DNA from: Stieleria sp. JC731
GTDB lineage: Bacteria > Planctomycetota > Planctomycetia > Pirellulales > Pirellulaceae
Length of the DNA: 64,000 nt
Reading direction: 5' to 3'
NCBI RefSeq assembly: GCF_020966635.1
Contig: NZ_JAJKFQ010000002.1
Location: 868,001 to 932,000 of the forward strand
Both the position numbers and the translations under genes were made by a program. This document shows, in pieces, positions 9,894-19,732 of the stretch. The stretch's first letter is position 1. The number at the start of each line of letters is the position of its first letter. The notes beneath the pieces were generated by a model. It did no database searches and had not been told where the DNA came from. It worked only from the letters and a program-made list of their open reading frames with translations.

Positions 9894-10261
9894 GGCAGTG
9901 ACTTAATATCGCCTCCGGCAGATAACCAAACTGTTGGCAAAATTTGGTCCTCAGCCCCGCACGGGCGATGTGATCGATCTGACGGCTGCCAGGCAATGCA
10001 TGCCGTCTTTACAGCGAGAAATCGGACAATCGCGAAAGGTTGTCCCCTCAACATTCGGGTTCATCGTCTCTTTTGAACCAATCTCGACCGGCAGATTGGC
10101 AATCCGGTAGGATACCAACGGAATTCATTAGGGAATCGACACCGGCGGAATCCGACGGACGCGACCAGTCGAACCGGGTTACTCGGCCCGATTGGCGGAA
10201 ATGAAGTCGCCCGTGGATTCCATGTTCAATGTATCAAGAACCCGCTATTTAGTTGACACGA
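9894..10261. other. Intergenic, upstream of the rhomboid gene
   Basis: About 370 bases with no coding sequence that can be supported. Reading frames on both strands are short and basic. It should contain the rhomboid promoter, but no clear operator or repeat was seen. Confidence 0.4.
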
Positions 10262-11173
10262 ATGGGACTGTACGACCGCGACTATGGTCGCGATGACGAA
10301 TTGTCACCTTGGGAGCGCCATCAGCGATCTCAACAACCTAAAAGCATCGCCATCATCTTGCTGGCGGTGACTTGTGGTGCTTGGGTTCTCGATATCTTGA
10401 CCACCAGGAACGCGGGCGGAGTTCGCGTCAGCGTCATCGGCGAATGGCTGGCTTGCTACGGCACCACGGTGATTCACCCGTGGTATTGGTACCAGTTTCT
10501 GACTTATGGGTTCGTGCACGATATCGAACGGCCGTTCCATATCCTGTTCAATATGTTCAACCTGTACTTCTTTGGCCGGGCATTGGAAATGCGGCTGGGG
10601 AGATGGGAATTCCTGCGTTTCTACCTGGCCTCGATCGTGTTCGCCGGGATTCTTGGCGCAGTGACCTACTGGATCATTGGAAATCCTAACGGCAGTTTCA
10701 TTGGGGCCAGCGGGGCCGTATCAGCTTTGTTGATACTGTTCGTCTGCTTTGACCCACATGCCGAACTGGATCTCTTTGGTGCAATTCGAGTCAAAGCACT
10801 TTGGATTGTTGCGGCATTCTTGATTTGGAACGTACTCGGTTCACTGCAAATGTTCAGCGCCGCGGGCCAAGCCGGCGGTGGTACCGCGTTCACAGTTCAC
10901 CTTGCCGGTGCGGCATTCGGTTATCTGTATCACGCACAGCGGTGGAATTTCAGTTGGTTGGACCCGACTGGCTTTCGGCGGTCACTCAGAACTTCGGTGC
11001 GACAGACGAAGTTAAAGATCCATGATCCTGATTCAAAGCTTCAAAAAGAAGAGCAGGAAGTTGATCAGATTCTGGCTAAAATTCATGAGTCGGGTGAAGA
11101 GAGTTTGACCCGAGCCGAAAGGCGAACCTTGGAACGCCACAGCCGCCGCCAGCGCGAAATGCGCAACAAATAA
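10262..11173 (+). CDS. Rhomboid family intramembrane serine protease
   Basis: 303 residues from the ATG at 10262; a TTG three codons earlier is possible. The membrane protein cleaves other transmembrane proteins within the bilayer. Catalytic serine S150 lies in GASGA, and H213 in the last helix (FTVHLAGAAFGYLYH) completes the dyad. H93 and N97 (HILFNMFN) form the usual oxyanion-hole pair. About six helices are followed by a cytoplasmic tail rich in E, R and K (KEEQEVDQILAKIHESGEES) that ends basic. It stands alone; the substrate is unknown. Confidence 0.93.
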   Translation: MGLYDRDYGRDDELSPWERHQRSQQPKSIAIILLAVTCGAWVLDILTTRNAGGVRVSVIGEWLACYGTTVIHPWYWYQFLTYGFVHDIERPFHILFNMFNLYFFGRALEMRLGRWEFLRFYLASIVFAGILGAVTYWIIGNPNGSFIGASGAVSALLILFVCFDPHAELDLFGAIRVKALWIVAAFLIWNVLGSLQMFSAAGQAGGGTAFTVHLAGAAFGYLYHAQRWNFSWLDPTGFRRSLRTSVRQTKLKIHDPDSKLQKEEQEVDQILAKIHESGEESLTRAERRTLERHSRRQREMRNK

Positions 11174-11190
11174 AGCCGAATCGCCCCCGC

Positions 11191-12126
11191 ATGAAATCTG
11201 AATCTCGCTACCTGTTTGATCGTCGCCAATGGTTATCGGCCACAGCGACCACTGCCTTGGCCGCCAGCCTGGCTAGCCCTTTGCGGAGCTTGGCCGCAAA
11301 TCACGGCGAGTCGCTGCCATACCTCGATCGATTGGGCCTGCAGCTATACACGGTTCGCAACCAAATGGCGTCCGATCCTCGAGGCACACTCAAGGCGATT
11401 GCCGCCGCTGGATATAAACAGGTCGAACTGATGTCGGTTGACCAAGACGCATTGCAATTAGCGGCGATGGCTCGCGAAGAAGGACTTCGCGTCCATAGTG
11501 GATTCGTCAATTGGCGAAGCATCGCGACACCCGAACAGAACCCTGACTTCGACGTCGACCAAACAATCGAAATGGCCGAACGTATCGGGCTTCGTCATTT
11601 GGTGTTTGGATACATCGATAAAGGCTCGCGTGACACGGCAGACAAATGCAGGGCGATTGCTGATCGTGCGAACGCCGCGGCGGCCAAAACACGTGATGCC
11701 GGAATGCGAATGGCTTATCACAACCACTCGTTCGAATTTGCCGAACTCGATGGCGGAAAGGTCAACGCTTACGACATTTTCATCGAGCGGTTCGATCCGC
11801 AGCTGATGGATTTCGAGCTAGACGTGTTTTGGGTCAAGATCGCCGGTCATGATCCCATCGCCTTGATGAAGAAACTTGCCGGACGAATCACGATGGTCCA
11901 CCTGAAAAATCTAAAGGAAGGGACACCGACGATTCACGACGAAGGTGCCGTGCCAGATGAAGCATTTCAAGAATGCGGCGTAGGCACAATTGATATGCCA
12001 GCGATCATGCGATTGGCCAAAGAGATTGGTGTTTTGGAATGCCATGTCGAACAAGACCAATCACCCGCACCGCTGGAAAGCATCGCGCAAAGTTATCGCT
12101 TTCTTTCTGAATCATCAAAGCCATAG
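11191..12126 (+). CDS. Secreted sugar phosphate isomerase/epimerase-like protein
   Basis: 311 residues of the xylose isomerase-like TIM barrel (AP endonuclease 2 superfamily). The N terminus has a Tat-type leader (FDRRQWLSATATTALAASLAS), so it acts outside the cytoplasm. Visible motifs are LGLQLYTVRNQM, GYKQVELMS, MRMAYHNHSFEF, LMDFELDVFWVKIAGHDP and MVHLKNL, which supply the metal-binding E, D and H positions of the family. It lies 17 bases behind the rhomboid gene and may share its transcript. The exact sugar substrate cannot be told. Confidence 0.85.
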   Translation: MKSESRYLFDRRQWLSATATTALAASLASPLRSLAANHGESLPYLDRLGLQLYTVRNQMASDPRGTLKAIAAAGYKQVELMSVDQDALQLAAMAREEGLRVHSGFVNWRSIATPEQNPDFDVDQTIEMAERIGLRHLVFGYIDKGSRDTADKCRAIADRANAAAAKTRDAGMRMAYHNHSFEFAELDGGKVNAYDIFIERFDPQLMDFELDVFWVKIAGHDPIALMKKLAGRITMVHLKNLKEGTPTIHDEGAVPDEAFQECGVGTIDMPAIMRLAKEIGVLECHVEQDQSPAPLESIAQSYRFLSESSKP

Positions 12127-12183
12127 CACGTCGTTGGCTCGTCATCCCCGTTTCCATTTCATTCAAACATTCTGGTGCCTGTG

Positions 12184-12759
12184 ATGACGTTCTTCAAAAC
12201 GATGACCTCCGCTGCCGTGCTTGCGACCCTGCTGGTGCACGCTTCCGAATTGTCCGCGAAAGACCCGATTGCGGTCGGCGATAAGGCCCCAGATTTTGAA
12301 CTGCCTGTGCAAGGCAAGGATGAATACGTGACCCTGTCTGAACTGGTTGAAGACGGTCCCGTGGTCGTTGTCGTGCTTCGCGGTTATCCCGGATATCAGT
12401 GCCCGATTTGCAGCCGCCAAGTAAGCGGACTATTCAATCGCACCAAAGCGTTGACCGCTGCCGCTGGCGATCAACCACGCCGAGTGGTCTTGGTCTATCC
12501 CGGCCCCGAAAACCAACTGGACCGTCGTGCGGATGAGTTCATGGGTGCGAAGCGAATGCCCGAAACATTCGTCTTTGTACGCGACCCTGATATGAAAATG
12601 GTCACCGAATGGGGACTACGCTGGGACGCACCCCGCGAAACTGCTTACCCCTCCACCTATGTCATCGGCCCCGGCCGCCGAGTCAAATGGAGCAAGATCA
12701 GCCACTCTCATGGCGATCGGGCAACGGTTGAAGATATCCTCAAAGGCTTGCGGCAATAA
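12184..12759 (+). CDS. Secreted peroxiredoxin-like protein (AhpC/TSA)
   Basis: 191 residues from the ATG at 12184; a GTG three codons upstream is possible. A Sec leader (TSAAVLATLLVHASELSA) precedes a thioredoxin-fold domain with VGDKAPDFELP and the motif YPGYQCPICSRQV (C73 and C76). The bacterioferritin comigratory/AhpC group reduces peroxides with the first cysteine; here the C-P-I-C arrangement could also act as a disulfide pair. It probably works in the periplasm. Confidence 0.8.
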   Translation: MTFFKTMTSAAVLATLLVHASELSAKDPIAVGDKAPDFELPVQGKDEYVTLSELVEDGPVVVVVLRGYPGYQCPICSRQVSGLFNRTKALTAAAGDQPRRVVLVYPGPENQLDRRADEFMGAKRMPETFVFVRDPDMKMVTEWGLRWDAPRETAYPSTYVIGPGRRVKWSKISHSHGDRATVEDILKGLRQ

Positions 12760-12951
12760 ATTTTCCTGCTCGGCTGTGTCCGAATCGGCTGCACTCGTAT
12801 AACTAGGGCATGCTGCCAGTTGGGGCGTTCGGTACTAATTGGAGTATCGTGCCCTTCGAACTTGGTGCCCCTTCAATTCGGTGATGGTGCGTCAGACGCG
12901 ATTTCAACTTTCCGCGTCTTGCCCGCAGCCGACAGTCGATTTTTTGTTTTC

Positions 12952-12956
12952 AGGAG
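12952..12956 (+). promoter_or_regulatory. AGGAG ribosome binding site deciding a GTG start
   Basis: AGGAG sits 8 bases before the GTG at 12965. It favours that codon over the in-frame ATG at 12839, which would add 42 residues unlike the family. Confidence 0.75.
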
Positions 12957-12964
12957 AACATTGC

Positions 12965-14200
12965 GTGACCGCTCGGATTCATATTGTCGGTATTGGCGAT
13001 GACGGACTGGATGGCCTAACTGGGCATGCCAAGTCGCTTTTAACGTCGGCCGAACTGGTCATCGGATCGACCGCGTTGATCAACCGCTTGGGCAGCGCCG
13101 TTACAGCGGAAAAAATCGAATGCAATGGTGGGCTTGATGAGTTGAAACAAGCCCTCGCAGATCTACCTGAAAAGCCGACCGTTTTGCTCGCAAGTGGCGA
13201 CCCATTGTTTTATGGGATTGCCAACTACCTGACCGAAACGATCGGTAAAGAACGCTTTGAAATCGTGCCTCACGTCAGTTCCATGCAACTGGCGTTTGCT
13301 CGAGTCAAAGAAAGCTGGGACGATGCCTACCTTTCCAACCTTGCCGTTCAACCGCTCGATCGCGTTGTCGACATGATCCGATCGGCCGAACGTGTCGGAC
13401 TATTTACCACCGACTCGATCACACCATCGGTGGTCGCCGAAGCGTTGCTTGATCGTCGTATCGACTACTTCAATGCCTATGTTTGCGAAAACCTTGGGAC
13501 ACCTCGCGAAACGGTAACGCAGGGTGATTTGCAATCGATCCGAGGCCAATCGTTTTCGTCGCTGAACGTGATGGTCTTGGTTCGGCGAACCGGTGCCGCC
13601 GATTTACCAAGTACTCGCAAGCGAACACGACTGTTTGGAAACCCCGACGATGTTTTCTTGCAATCCCGTCCCAAACGTGGATTGCTAACACCGTCAGAAG
13701 TTCGCTGTGTCGCTTTGGCTGAATTGGAACTGCAAAGTGATTCCATTGTCTGGGACGTTGGCGCAGGTAGCGGTGCACTGGCGATCGAAGCCGCTTCGAT
13801 TGCGACCGCGGGAAAAGTCTTTGCGATCGAGATGGATGCCGAAGACTATAACTTGATGCTGCAAAACGCGGAACGTTTCGACGTCCCTTCGTTGGTTCCG
13901 ATCCACGGACAAGCTCCCGCCGCATGGGCAAACCTGCCAGACCCCAACGCCGTCTTTGTCGGTGGCAGTGGACGTGTCGTTCCCGATCTCGTTCGTGAAG
14001 CCGCAAGTCGAATGAAAGAAGGGCAGATCGTGGTGAGTGTTTCCAGCCCTGACAACCTTGTTGCGGTTCAAGCGGTCTTGGAAGAAGCCGGATTTCGAGC
14101 GGAAGTTCGCATGATCAACATCGCACGAGGCCAACATCAACTTGACCGAGTTCGATTCGAATCACTCAATCCGATGTTTTTGATCGTCGGCGGAAAATGA
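12965..14200 (+). CDS. Precorrin-6Y methyltransferase, CbiE-CbiT fusion (CobL-like)
   Basis: 411 residues from GTG. The N-terminal half is a tetrapyrrole methylase of the CbiE kind (IHIVGIGDDGLDGLTG, then LLASGDPLFYGIA, methylating C5). The C-terminal half is a CbiT-type SAM methyltransferase (VWDVGAGSGALAIEAASI, then VFAIEMDAEDYNLM), which methylates C15 and removes the acetate side chain. Together they do the work of CobL in cobalamin synthesis. No other cobalamin gene is nearby, so the cluster is dispersed or this is an isolated gene. Confidence 0.9.
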   Translation: MTARIHIVGIGDDGLDGLTGHAKSLLTSAELVIGSTALINRLGSAVTAEKIECNGGLDELKQALADLPEKPTVLLASGDPLFYGIANYLTETIGKERFEIVPHVSSMQLAFARVKESWDDAYLSNLAVQPLDRVVDMIRSAERVGLFTTDSITPSVVAEALLDRRIDYFNAYVCENLGTPRETVTQGDLQSIRGQSFSSLNVMVLVRRTGAADLPSTRKRTRLFGNPDDVFLQSRPKRGLLTPSEVRCVALAELELQSDSIVWDVGAGSGALAIEAASIATAGKVFAIEMDAEDYNLMLQNAERFDVPSLVPIHGQAPAAWANLPDPNAVFVGGSGRVVPDLVREAASRMKEGQIVVSVSSPDNLVAVQAVLEEAGFRAEVRMINIARGQHQLDRVRFESLNPMFLIVGGK

Positions 14201-14270
14201 TCGACGCTGGCAGTCACGCACTGCCTAGCAACAGACCAACGATTGCGAACAATCAGGATGGTTAAACGCA

Positions 14271-15461
14271 ATGTCCGCAATTCCAACCGAAGTCCTGCGA
14301 CTTCTGGATACTCTGAAGGTTGAACGCATCGCGACGATTGCCGGAGGCATGAGTGGCGCGGCAGCATTCCGATGCGACTCCGCAAATGGATTTCCGGCGT
14401 TTGCTCTCAAATGCTGGCCTGCGCAGACTTCACTCGACCGTGTTCGGCAGATTCACGAGCACGTTACCAGCCTAGCAAACGAGCTAGCATTCATCCCAAG
14501 CTATCAAACGCAGCGGGATGGTAAGACATGGTTCGTCGATTCCGCCGGGCGAGCTTGGGAGGTCTCGAAATGGATGCCCGGGCAACCATTGTCAGCAAAC
14601 GCATCACGCGAGCAAATCACCATTGGGGCCATAGCACTCTCGGCGGTGCATCGCCAAATGAGTCGCCTGGAATGTGCCAATCGCCCATCTTCAGCGATCC
14701 AAGATCGGCTCAGTCGATTTCAAAGCATTTCCGCTCCGCTTTCTAAATGCCTTGATAGCAACCTGTCGGGGCCTGTCCCCAATCGAACGGGGACAGACCC
14801 CGAACAGGTTTTGCAGGCAATCCGATCGGCTTGTCAGCTCCTACGGCGTTGCTGGCAAAATCGCTCTCGATTGCTTTCATCTCAGCTGGCGCAGTTCCAA
14901 ACGTGCTATGTCCCCCAGCACTGGATTTTGCGGGATGTCCATCGCGAACATGTGCTTTTCGAACAGGGGCGTGTGTCGGGAATCATTGATTTCGACGCCA
15001 TGCGTTTTGATACGCCTCTGGTCGATTTTGCTCGCTGGCTGGGTGGGTTTGATAGCTTCTGGGAAGCCCCGGAATCCGTCACCTCAGAAATCATGGCGGA
15101 AGCCTCTGCCTCACAGCCATTTCTCCAAAGCCCGATCTCGTCACCCCTGCTCGACCACACTGGCGAGCCGATAAGGACCACCACTGATACGGAATTCGGC
15201 ATCGTTGATTCCCAGTCGGCAGCGATACCGGGTGTTCGAGCACCGGAGCCGAATGTCGGTTCACCCGCCGGTTTGCAAGCTTTGCAGACGGCCGATTCTA
15301 TTAAACTAGTAGTGATGATCGCCCGAGCGACACTTTGGCTCAGCTTGGGCAACTGGGTGGTTTGGCTACTCGACGAGTCGAGACAATTTCCTGATTTAGG
15401 CCGGGTCGCCGAGCGAATTGGTCGATTGACCGATTACGCCTCATGCGATGCTGAACATTGA
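14271..15461 (+). CDS. Aminoglycoside phosphotransferase/homoserine kinase-like phosphotransferase
   Basis: 396 residues of the APH-type kinase fold. The catalytic loop reads HWILRDVHREHVLF (near 217-230), and the metal-binding segment IIDFDAMRFDTPLVDFARW follows at about 239. The N-terminal lobe has GGMSGAAAFRCDS in place of the glycine loop. The substrate is unknown; small-molecule kinases and fructosamine- or choline-type kinases are all possible. Residues 164-180 are encoded by an inserted palindrome (listed separately), and the segment after the metal site is long and variable, so part of the C-terminal half may be non-native. Confidence 0.8.
   Translation: MSAIPTEVLRLLDTLKVERIATIAGGMSGAAAFRCDSANGFPAFALKCWPAQTSLDRVRQIHEHVTSLANELAFIPSYQTQRDGKTWFVDSAGRAWEVSKWMPGQPLSANASREQITIGAIALSAVHRQMSRLECANRPSSAIQDRLSRFQSISAPLSKCLDSNLSGPVPNRTGTDPEQVLQAIRSACQLLRRCWQNRSRLLSSQLAQFQTCYVPQHWILRDVHREHVLFEQGRVSGIIDFDAMRFDTPLVDFARWLGGFDSFWEAPESVTSEIMAEASASQPFLQSPISSPLLDHTGEPIRTTTDTEFGIVDSQSAAIPGVRAPEPNVGSPAGLQALQTADSIKLVVMIARATLWLSLGNWVVWLLDESRQFPDLGRVAERIGRLTDYASCDAEH
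14760..14810. repeat. GC-rich palindrome inserted inside a coding gene
   Basis: Two arms of 21 and 22 bases around an 8-base loop. The arms are identical apart from one single-base indel and one mismatch, and the loop is AATCGAAC. The arms carry CCTGTCCCC and GGGGACAG. It reads through in frame as a Pro/Gly/Thr-rich stretch. It resembles the REP-like palindromes of planctomycete and other genomes. Confidence 0.75.
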
Positions 15462-15503
15462 CGTTTTTTGACCCCGACAAGTAAACTTCGCGGTTCAAAC
15501 AAA

Positions 15504-18263
15504 ATGACAGTCCAAGCGATCATGAATCGAATCGATAACCCAACGCAAATGATGCGGCGACTAAAGATGAAACTATCCCGCCATAGCTCGGTACCTTCAT
15601 TGCTTTCATGGTCCCTCACGGGCATCGTGATAATGATGCTGACCTTGAACGCTTCACCGGCGATGGCGCAGCTCGATAGCTCCGCATTCAACCCCAACGG
15701 ATTTGGGCAAGCCGATTCGTTTGGCGGTGGCGACGATGTCTTCGACAGCATCAACTTTGGAAGCCTAGCGACAAATTCGGCCGAGCCTTACCAGTTCTCT
15801 GCAAAGTACTTCGCCAGTGGCGGCAAAGGCCGTGTCGAGGTCGAAGCAACCATTGGCAAAGCTTGGCATATCTACTCGACAACGCAGCCATCCGGTGGCC
15901 CCCTGCCAACCAAGCTGGCGATTAAGTCGCCCGCATCTGTGAAGATCACCGGTCCGGCTGAACCTGATGAGCCACCGACCAAGAGCGTTTCTGACATCTA
16001 TCCCGGTGTCACGATCGAAGAACACGAAGGCACCGTCATTTGGTCGGCACCGATCAGCCTGCCTGTCGGATACGAAGGCGACATCGAAGTCGAAATCCAA
16101 TCACTGGTTTGCAAGACCGGCGGATCCTGCATGCCAGCCAACGAAACGTTGGTCGCCATTCATTCAGGCCCGTTTACCGAACAGCTTTCGGTATCCACCG
16201 CTGCTGATCAAGATGGCAATACAGACCCATTCGCATCGGAGTCTTCTAAAGCCACGAAATTCCAAGACGAAGATTACGAAGTGTCATGGCTTGCTGGCGT
16301 TTCAACATCGATCGCACCTGGGCAACGCGGCCAAATCCTTTTCCGGGCAAAGCCATCTGGATCGTATCACGTCTACAGCGCCAAAACCGACGACAGCCGC
16401 AACGCGACCAACTTCGTCGTCACCGAAAAAGACGGTTTGAAAGTCGGCAAGCCATTCACCGAACAACCGTTGATCAAGTCAGAAGTCTTGCCTTCTGTCC
16501 GATACCACGATGGCGATGCGACTTGGTCACTTCCGATCGCGGTACCAGAATCTGCAAAAGCGAAAGCCTACGAGATTAAAGGCTACGTCGCTTACCAAGC
16601 GTGTAACGACAGCAGTTGCCTGCAACCGATGGCGTTTGAATTCACCGCGACGGTTAACGTTGCGAAGGAAACCGACGAATCATTGCTTCCGGTCAAGATT
16701 ACGTCGGCAAAGTACGTGAACGCTCTTGATGCGGCGGGCCAAAACCAATGGGTTGATCCGGTCGACCCGATCTCGACAGACAAACCACAACTTTCATCCG
16801 ACTCGCAGTCTAGCGATGAGCTGATCGCGGACAACGGAATTGAAAACGGCGATGACGAAGACGACGCGGCAGCCGTGTTGATTGAACAACCCGGACGCAA
16901 AGCGGCGTTGCCGTTTATCCTGCTGCTCGCATTTGGTGGCGGCATCATTTTGAATCTGATGCCTTGCGTGTTACCGGTTGTCGGTTTGAAAGTGATGAGC
17001 TTCGTGCAGCAAGCAGGTGAAGATCGTAAACGCGTGATGCTGCTTAACTTTGCCTACGTCGCCGGGATCATGACAGTCTTCGGGCTGCTGACATGCTTGG
17101 CCGTGTTTGCGTCCTTTGGCTGGGGACAACAGTTAGCATATTTCCCAGTGCGTCTGGGACTGACCGTTCTGGTCTTTGCGTTGGCATTGTCATACTTGGG
17201 TGTTTGGGAACTGCCCACACCAGGTATCGCAACGGGTGGAAAGTCACAAGATCTACAGCAACGCGAAGGGCCCGTCGGTGCGTTCTTTACCGGAGTGTTC
17301 GCGACGCTAATGGCCACGCCTTGCAGCGGCCCGCTTCTTGGAGCCGCACTGGCGTATACGATTTCATTACCGGGCCCTGAAAAAGCCGCTGTGCTTTTGA
17401 CCGTCGGTCTCGGAATGTCGATGCCTTACGTGATCCTAGGAATCTTTCCAAAGCTGGTCAGTTTTCTACCCAAGCCTGGCAATTGGATGGTCACGCTGAA
17501 AGAGTTCCTCGCGTTCCTTTTCTTAGGCACCGTGGCATTCTTTTTCAACCAATTCAGCGACGCACAGAAGTTACCCGTATTCGTGACGCTCATCGGCGTT
17601 TGGTTCGGCTGCTGGATCATCGGCAAGGTGCCACCGTGGGAATCGATGAAGAAACAGATCCGCGGTTGGTCAATCGGTGTTGTCAGCGCTGTCTTGATTG
17701 GCATCGCATCGTTTTCTTACCTGACCGCCAAACCAGTCATTCGCGCCGAAGGCGGTGGTGTTGAATACATCGTTGACGATCACTTGCGATGGGAAAAGTA
17801 CGACGAACAACGCTTGAAAGACCTGCACGCGATGGGTAAGACCGTCATGCTGGACTTCACCGCGTCGTGGTGCGTCAACTGCATCGTCAACAAAGAGGTT
17901 GCCTTGGATACCGAGCAGACTCGCAAAATGCTCGAGACGCTTGACGGTGTTGCCATGCTCGCTGACTTGACCGATCAACCCGAAGACCTGGTTCGCAAGC
18001 TCGAAACAGAACTGGGCAGTAAGTCGATTCCGATGCTGGCGATCTACCCTGGAAAGTCACCCAAGCAGCCCATCATTCTGCGAGACTTGGTCACTCAGGG
18101 TATGGTGCTAAACGCTTTGGAATCAGCCGGACCAAGTGTCGGCGGTGCAACGCAAAACGAATCCGTCACCACAGCCCAATCAGAGTTGAAAGCTCTGTCA
18201 GAGTCAAAAACCCAGTCCACTCGCTACATTTCAGCTCCGGCTTCGACTGCAGACAATCATTGA
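15504..18263 (+). CDS. DsbD-like thiol:disulfide interchange protein
   Basis: 919 residues from the ATG at 15504; a TTG at 15468 is also open. After a Sec leader (IVIMMLTLNASPAMAQ) come two periplasmic DsbD-alpha-type domains, each with a cysteine pair (SLVCKTGGSCMPA and YQACNDSSCLQP). A membrane core of about eight helices follows, with the paired redox cysteines in LMPCVLPVVGL and ATPCSGPLLGAAL. The C-terminal thioredoxin domain has SWCVNC (C790, C793). It carries electrons from cytoplasmic thioredoxin to periplasmic partners. A duplicated alpha domain makes it longer than E. coli DsbD (about 565 residues). Confidence 0.92.
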   Translation: MTVQAIMNRIDNPTQMMRRLKMKLSRHSSVPSLLSWSLTGIVIMMLTLNASPAMAQLDSSAFNPNGFGQADSFGGGDDVFDSINFGSLATNSAEPYQFSAKYFASGGKGRVEVEATIGKAWHIYSTTQPSGGPLPTKLAIKSPASVKITGPAEPDEPPTKSVSDIYPGVTIEEHEGTVIWSAPISLPVGYEGDIEVEIQSLVCKTGGSCMPANETLVAIHSGPFTEQLSVSTAADQDGNTDPFASESSKATKFQDEDYEVSWLAGVSTSIAPGQRGQILFRAKPSGSYHVYSAKTDDSRNATNFVVTEKDGLKVGKPFTEQPLIKSEVLPSVRYHDGDATWSLPIAVPESAKAKAYEIKGYVAYQACNDSSCLQPMAFEFTATVNVAKETDESLLPVKITSAKYVNALDAAGQNQWVDPVDPISTDKPQLSSDSQSSDELIADNGIENGDDEDDAAAVLIEQPGRKAALPFILLLAFGGGIILNLMPCVLPVVGLKVMSFVQQAGEDRKRVMLLNFAYVAGIMTVFGLLTCLAVFASFGWGQQLAYFPVRLGLTVLVFALALSYLGVWELPTPGIATGGKSQDLQQREGPVGAFFTGVFATLMATPCSGPLLGAALAYTISLPGPEKAAVLLTVGLGMSMPYVILGIFPKLVSFLPKPGNWMVTLKEFLAFLFLGTVAFFFNQFSDAQKLPVFVTLIGVWFGCWIIGKVPPWESMKKQIRGWSIGVVSAVLIGIASFSYLTAKPVIRAEGGGVEYIVDDHLRWEKYDEQRLKDLHAMGKTVMLDFTASWCVNCIVNKEVALDTEQTRKMLETLDGVAMLADLTDQPEDLVRKLETELGSKSIPMLAIYPGKSPKQPIILRDLVTQGMVLNALESAGPSVGGATQNESVTTAQSELKALSESKTQSTRYISAPASTADNH

Positions 18264-18306
18264 TCGAGCTGGGTCACAACAGCTGATACAAGATGGCTGA
18301 AAAGCA

Positions 18307-19692
18307 ATGACAACGGGCATGGTCGACATCTGCGAGACAATCATTGCCATCGCAACACCGCCGACCCAAGCGGTGCGCGGTGCGATCCGATTGTCAGGTT
18401 CTGAATCATTGGATGTCATCAGTCGATTGGGAATCGAACCCGTTTCGCTAACACGACCGCACCGCATCGACGGCGAAATTGATTTAGGTTCGCCGCTGGG
18501 TTCTGTCCCCGTCCGCGTTTTAATCTGGCCGACCGCGCGAAGCTATACCGGCCAACCATCGGTCGAACTGCATACCTACGGTTCGCTGCCGATTCTGCAG
18601 TCGATCGTTGATGCCGCCACATCGGTCGGTGCCCGCGCGGCAAGACCAGGCGAGTTCACGATGCGAGCCTTTCTAGCAGGACGGTTAGACTTAGCCCAAG
18701 CCGAAGCGGTCTTGGGTGTCATTGATGCCGAATCACGTGGTGCGCTTGATCATGCGCTGCGTCAGTTGGCTGGCAACCTTTCAAAACCGATCGAATCGCT
18801 TCGTGGGGAATTGCTGAACCTTCTTGCGGATGTCGAAGCCGGGTTGGACTTTGTCGACGAGGATATCCAATTCATCGAAGACGATCACCTAATCTCGCGA
18901 TTGGAATCGATCGCAGATTCCATCGCCGAAGCTCGCACCCAAATGGACCAGCGCCGTGGTGACAAATCTGGTTGGACCCTGGCGCTACGCGGATTGCCCA
19001 ACGCCGGTAAAAGCAGTTTGATTAATGCATTGACCGGACGTGAAGCGGCGATCGTCACGGACGTGGCCGGTACAACCCGTGACGTCGTTTCGGTTGAAAT
19101 TGAGCTGGACGGTTACAACCTGTTGCTAGCCGACACAGCAGGACTGGAAATCGTCGAAGGCGAATCGCCAGACGACCAAATCATGCGACAAGCTCAATCC
19201 CATGCTGGCCGTGCGGGGCATGACGCAGATATCCGCCTTTGGTGCGTCGACTACACCGACCAAAATTTCCAGCAAGATGCCGACAAGGTGCGTGTCCTTG
19301 CGACTGAAAAGCGGCGATCGTCAATCGATCTGTGGATCGCGACTAAATGCGATCACCCCGATACCAATCCGCCGTCACCGTGGCTGGCAACCAGCGCACA
19401 AGAAGGTACCGGGATCGATCAACTAAAACAGATCATCGTCGATTCGATCGAGCAACAAAGCTCTGGCGATTCGACGTCGGTCATCGGGACCGCAGCTCGC
19501 TGCCGCGGTAGCTTACAAGCCGCAGAAGAAGCCATCGCTTCGGCGCTGGCTTATGTTCGTGGCGAAGACGGCCACGAATACGTTAGTAGCGAATTGCGTT
19601 TAGCGGTTTCAAATCTTGGCGAAGTCACCGGAGCGGTCTACACCGATGACATTTTGGATCGCGTCTTCAGCCGATTCTGTATCGGCAAATAG
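18307..19692 (+). CDS. mnmE: tRNA modification GTPase MnmE
   Basis: 461 residues. With MnmG it makes the 5-substituted uridine at the tRNA wobble position. The N-terminal folate-binding domain begins ETIIAIATPP. The G domain has G1 GLPNAGKS at 229-236, G2 DVAGTTRD, G3 DTAGLE and G4 TKCD. The protein ends in the invariant FCIGK. It is shorter in the G domain than some homologues but complete. It starts 43 bases behind the DsbD-like gene. Confidence 0.95.
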   Translation: MTTGMVDICETIIAIATPPTQAVRGAIRLSGSESLDVISRLGIEPVSLTRPHRIDGEIDLGSPLGSVPVRVLIWPTARSYTGQPSVELHTYGSLPILQSIVDAATSVGARAARPGEFTMRAFLAGRLDLAQAEAVLGVIDAESRGALDHALRQLAGNLSKPIESLRGELLNLLADVEAGLDFVDEDIQFIEDDHLISRLESIADSIAEARTQMDQRRGDKSGWTLALRGLPNAGKSSLINALTGREAAIVTDVAGTTRDVVSVEIELDGYNLLLADTAGLEIVEGESPDDQIMRQAQSHAGRAGHDADIRLWCVDYTDQNFQQDADKVRVLATEKRRSSIDLWIATKCDHPDTNPPSPWLATSAQEGTGIDQLKQIIVDSIEQQSSGDSTSVIGTAARCRGSLQAAEEAIASALAYVRGEDGHEYVSSELRLAVSNLGEVTGAVYTDDILDRVFSRFCIGK

Positions 19693-19732
19693 CAGGGATG
19701 TCATTTTGGACGCTGCCCTGCGTTTCGCTAGA

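Noticed and set aside
12839-12964. Upstream ATG for the CbiE-CbiT gene
   Set aside because: The added 42 residues do not resemble the family, and a clear AGGAG precedes the GTG at 12965.
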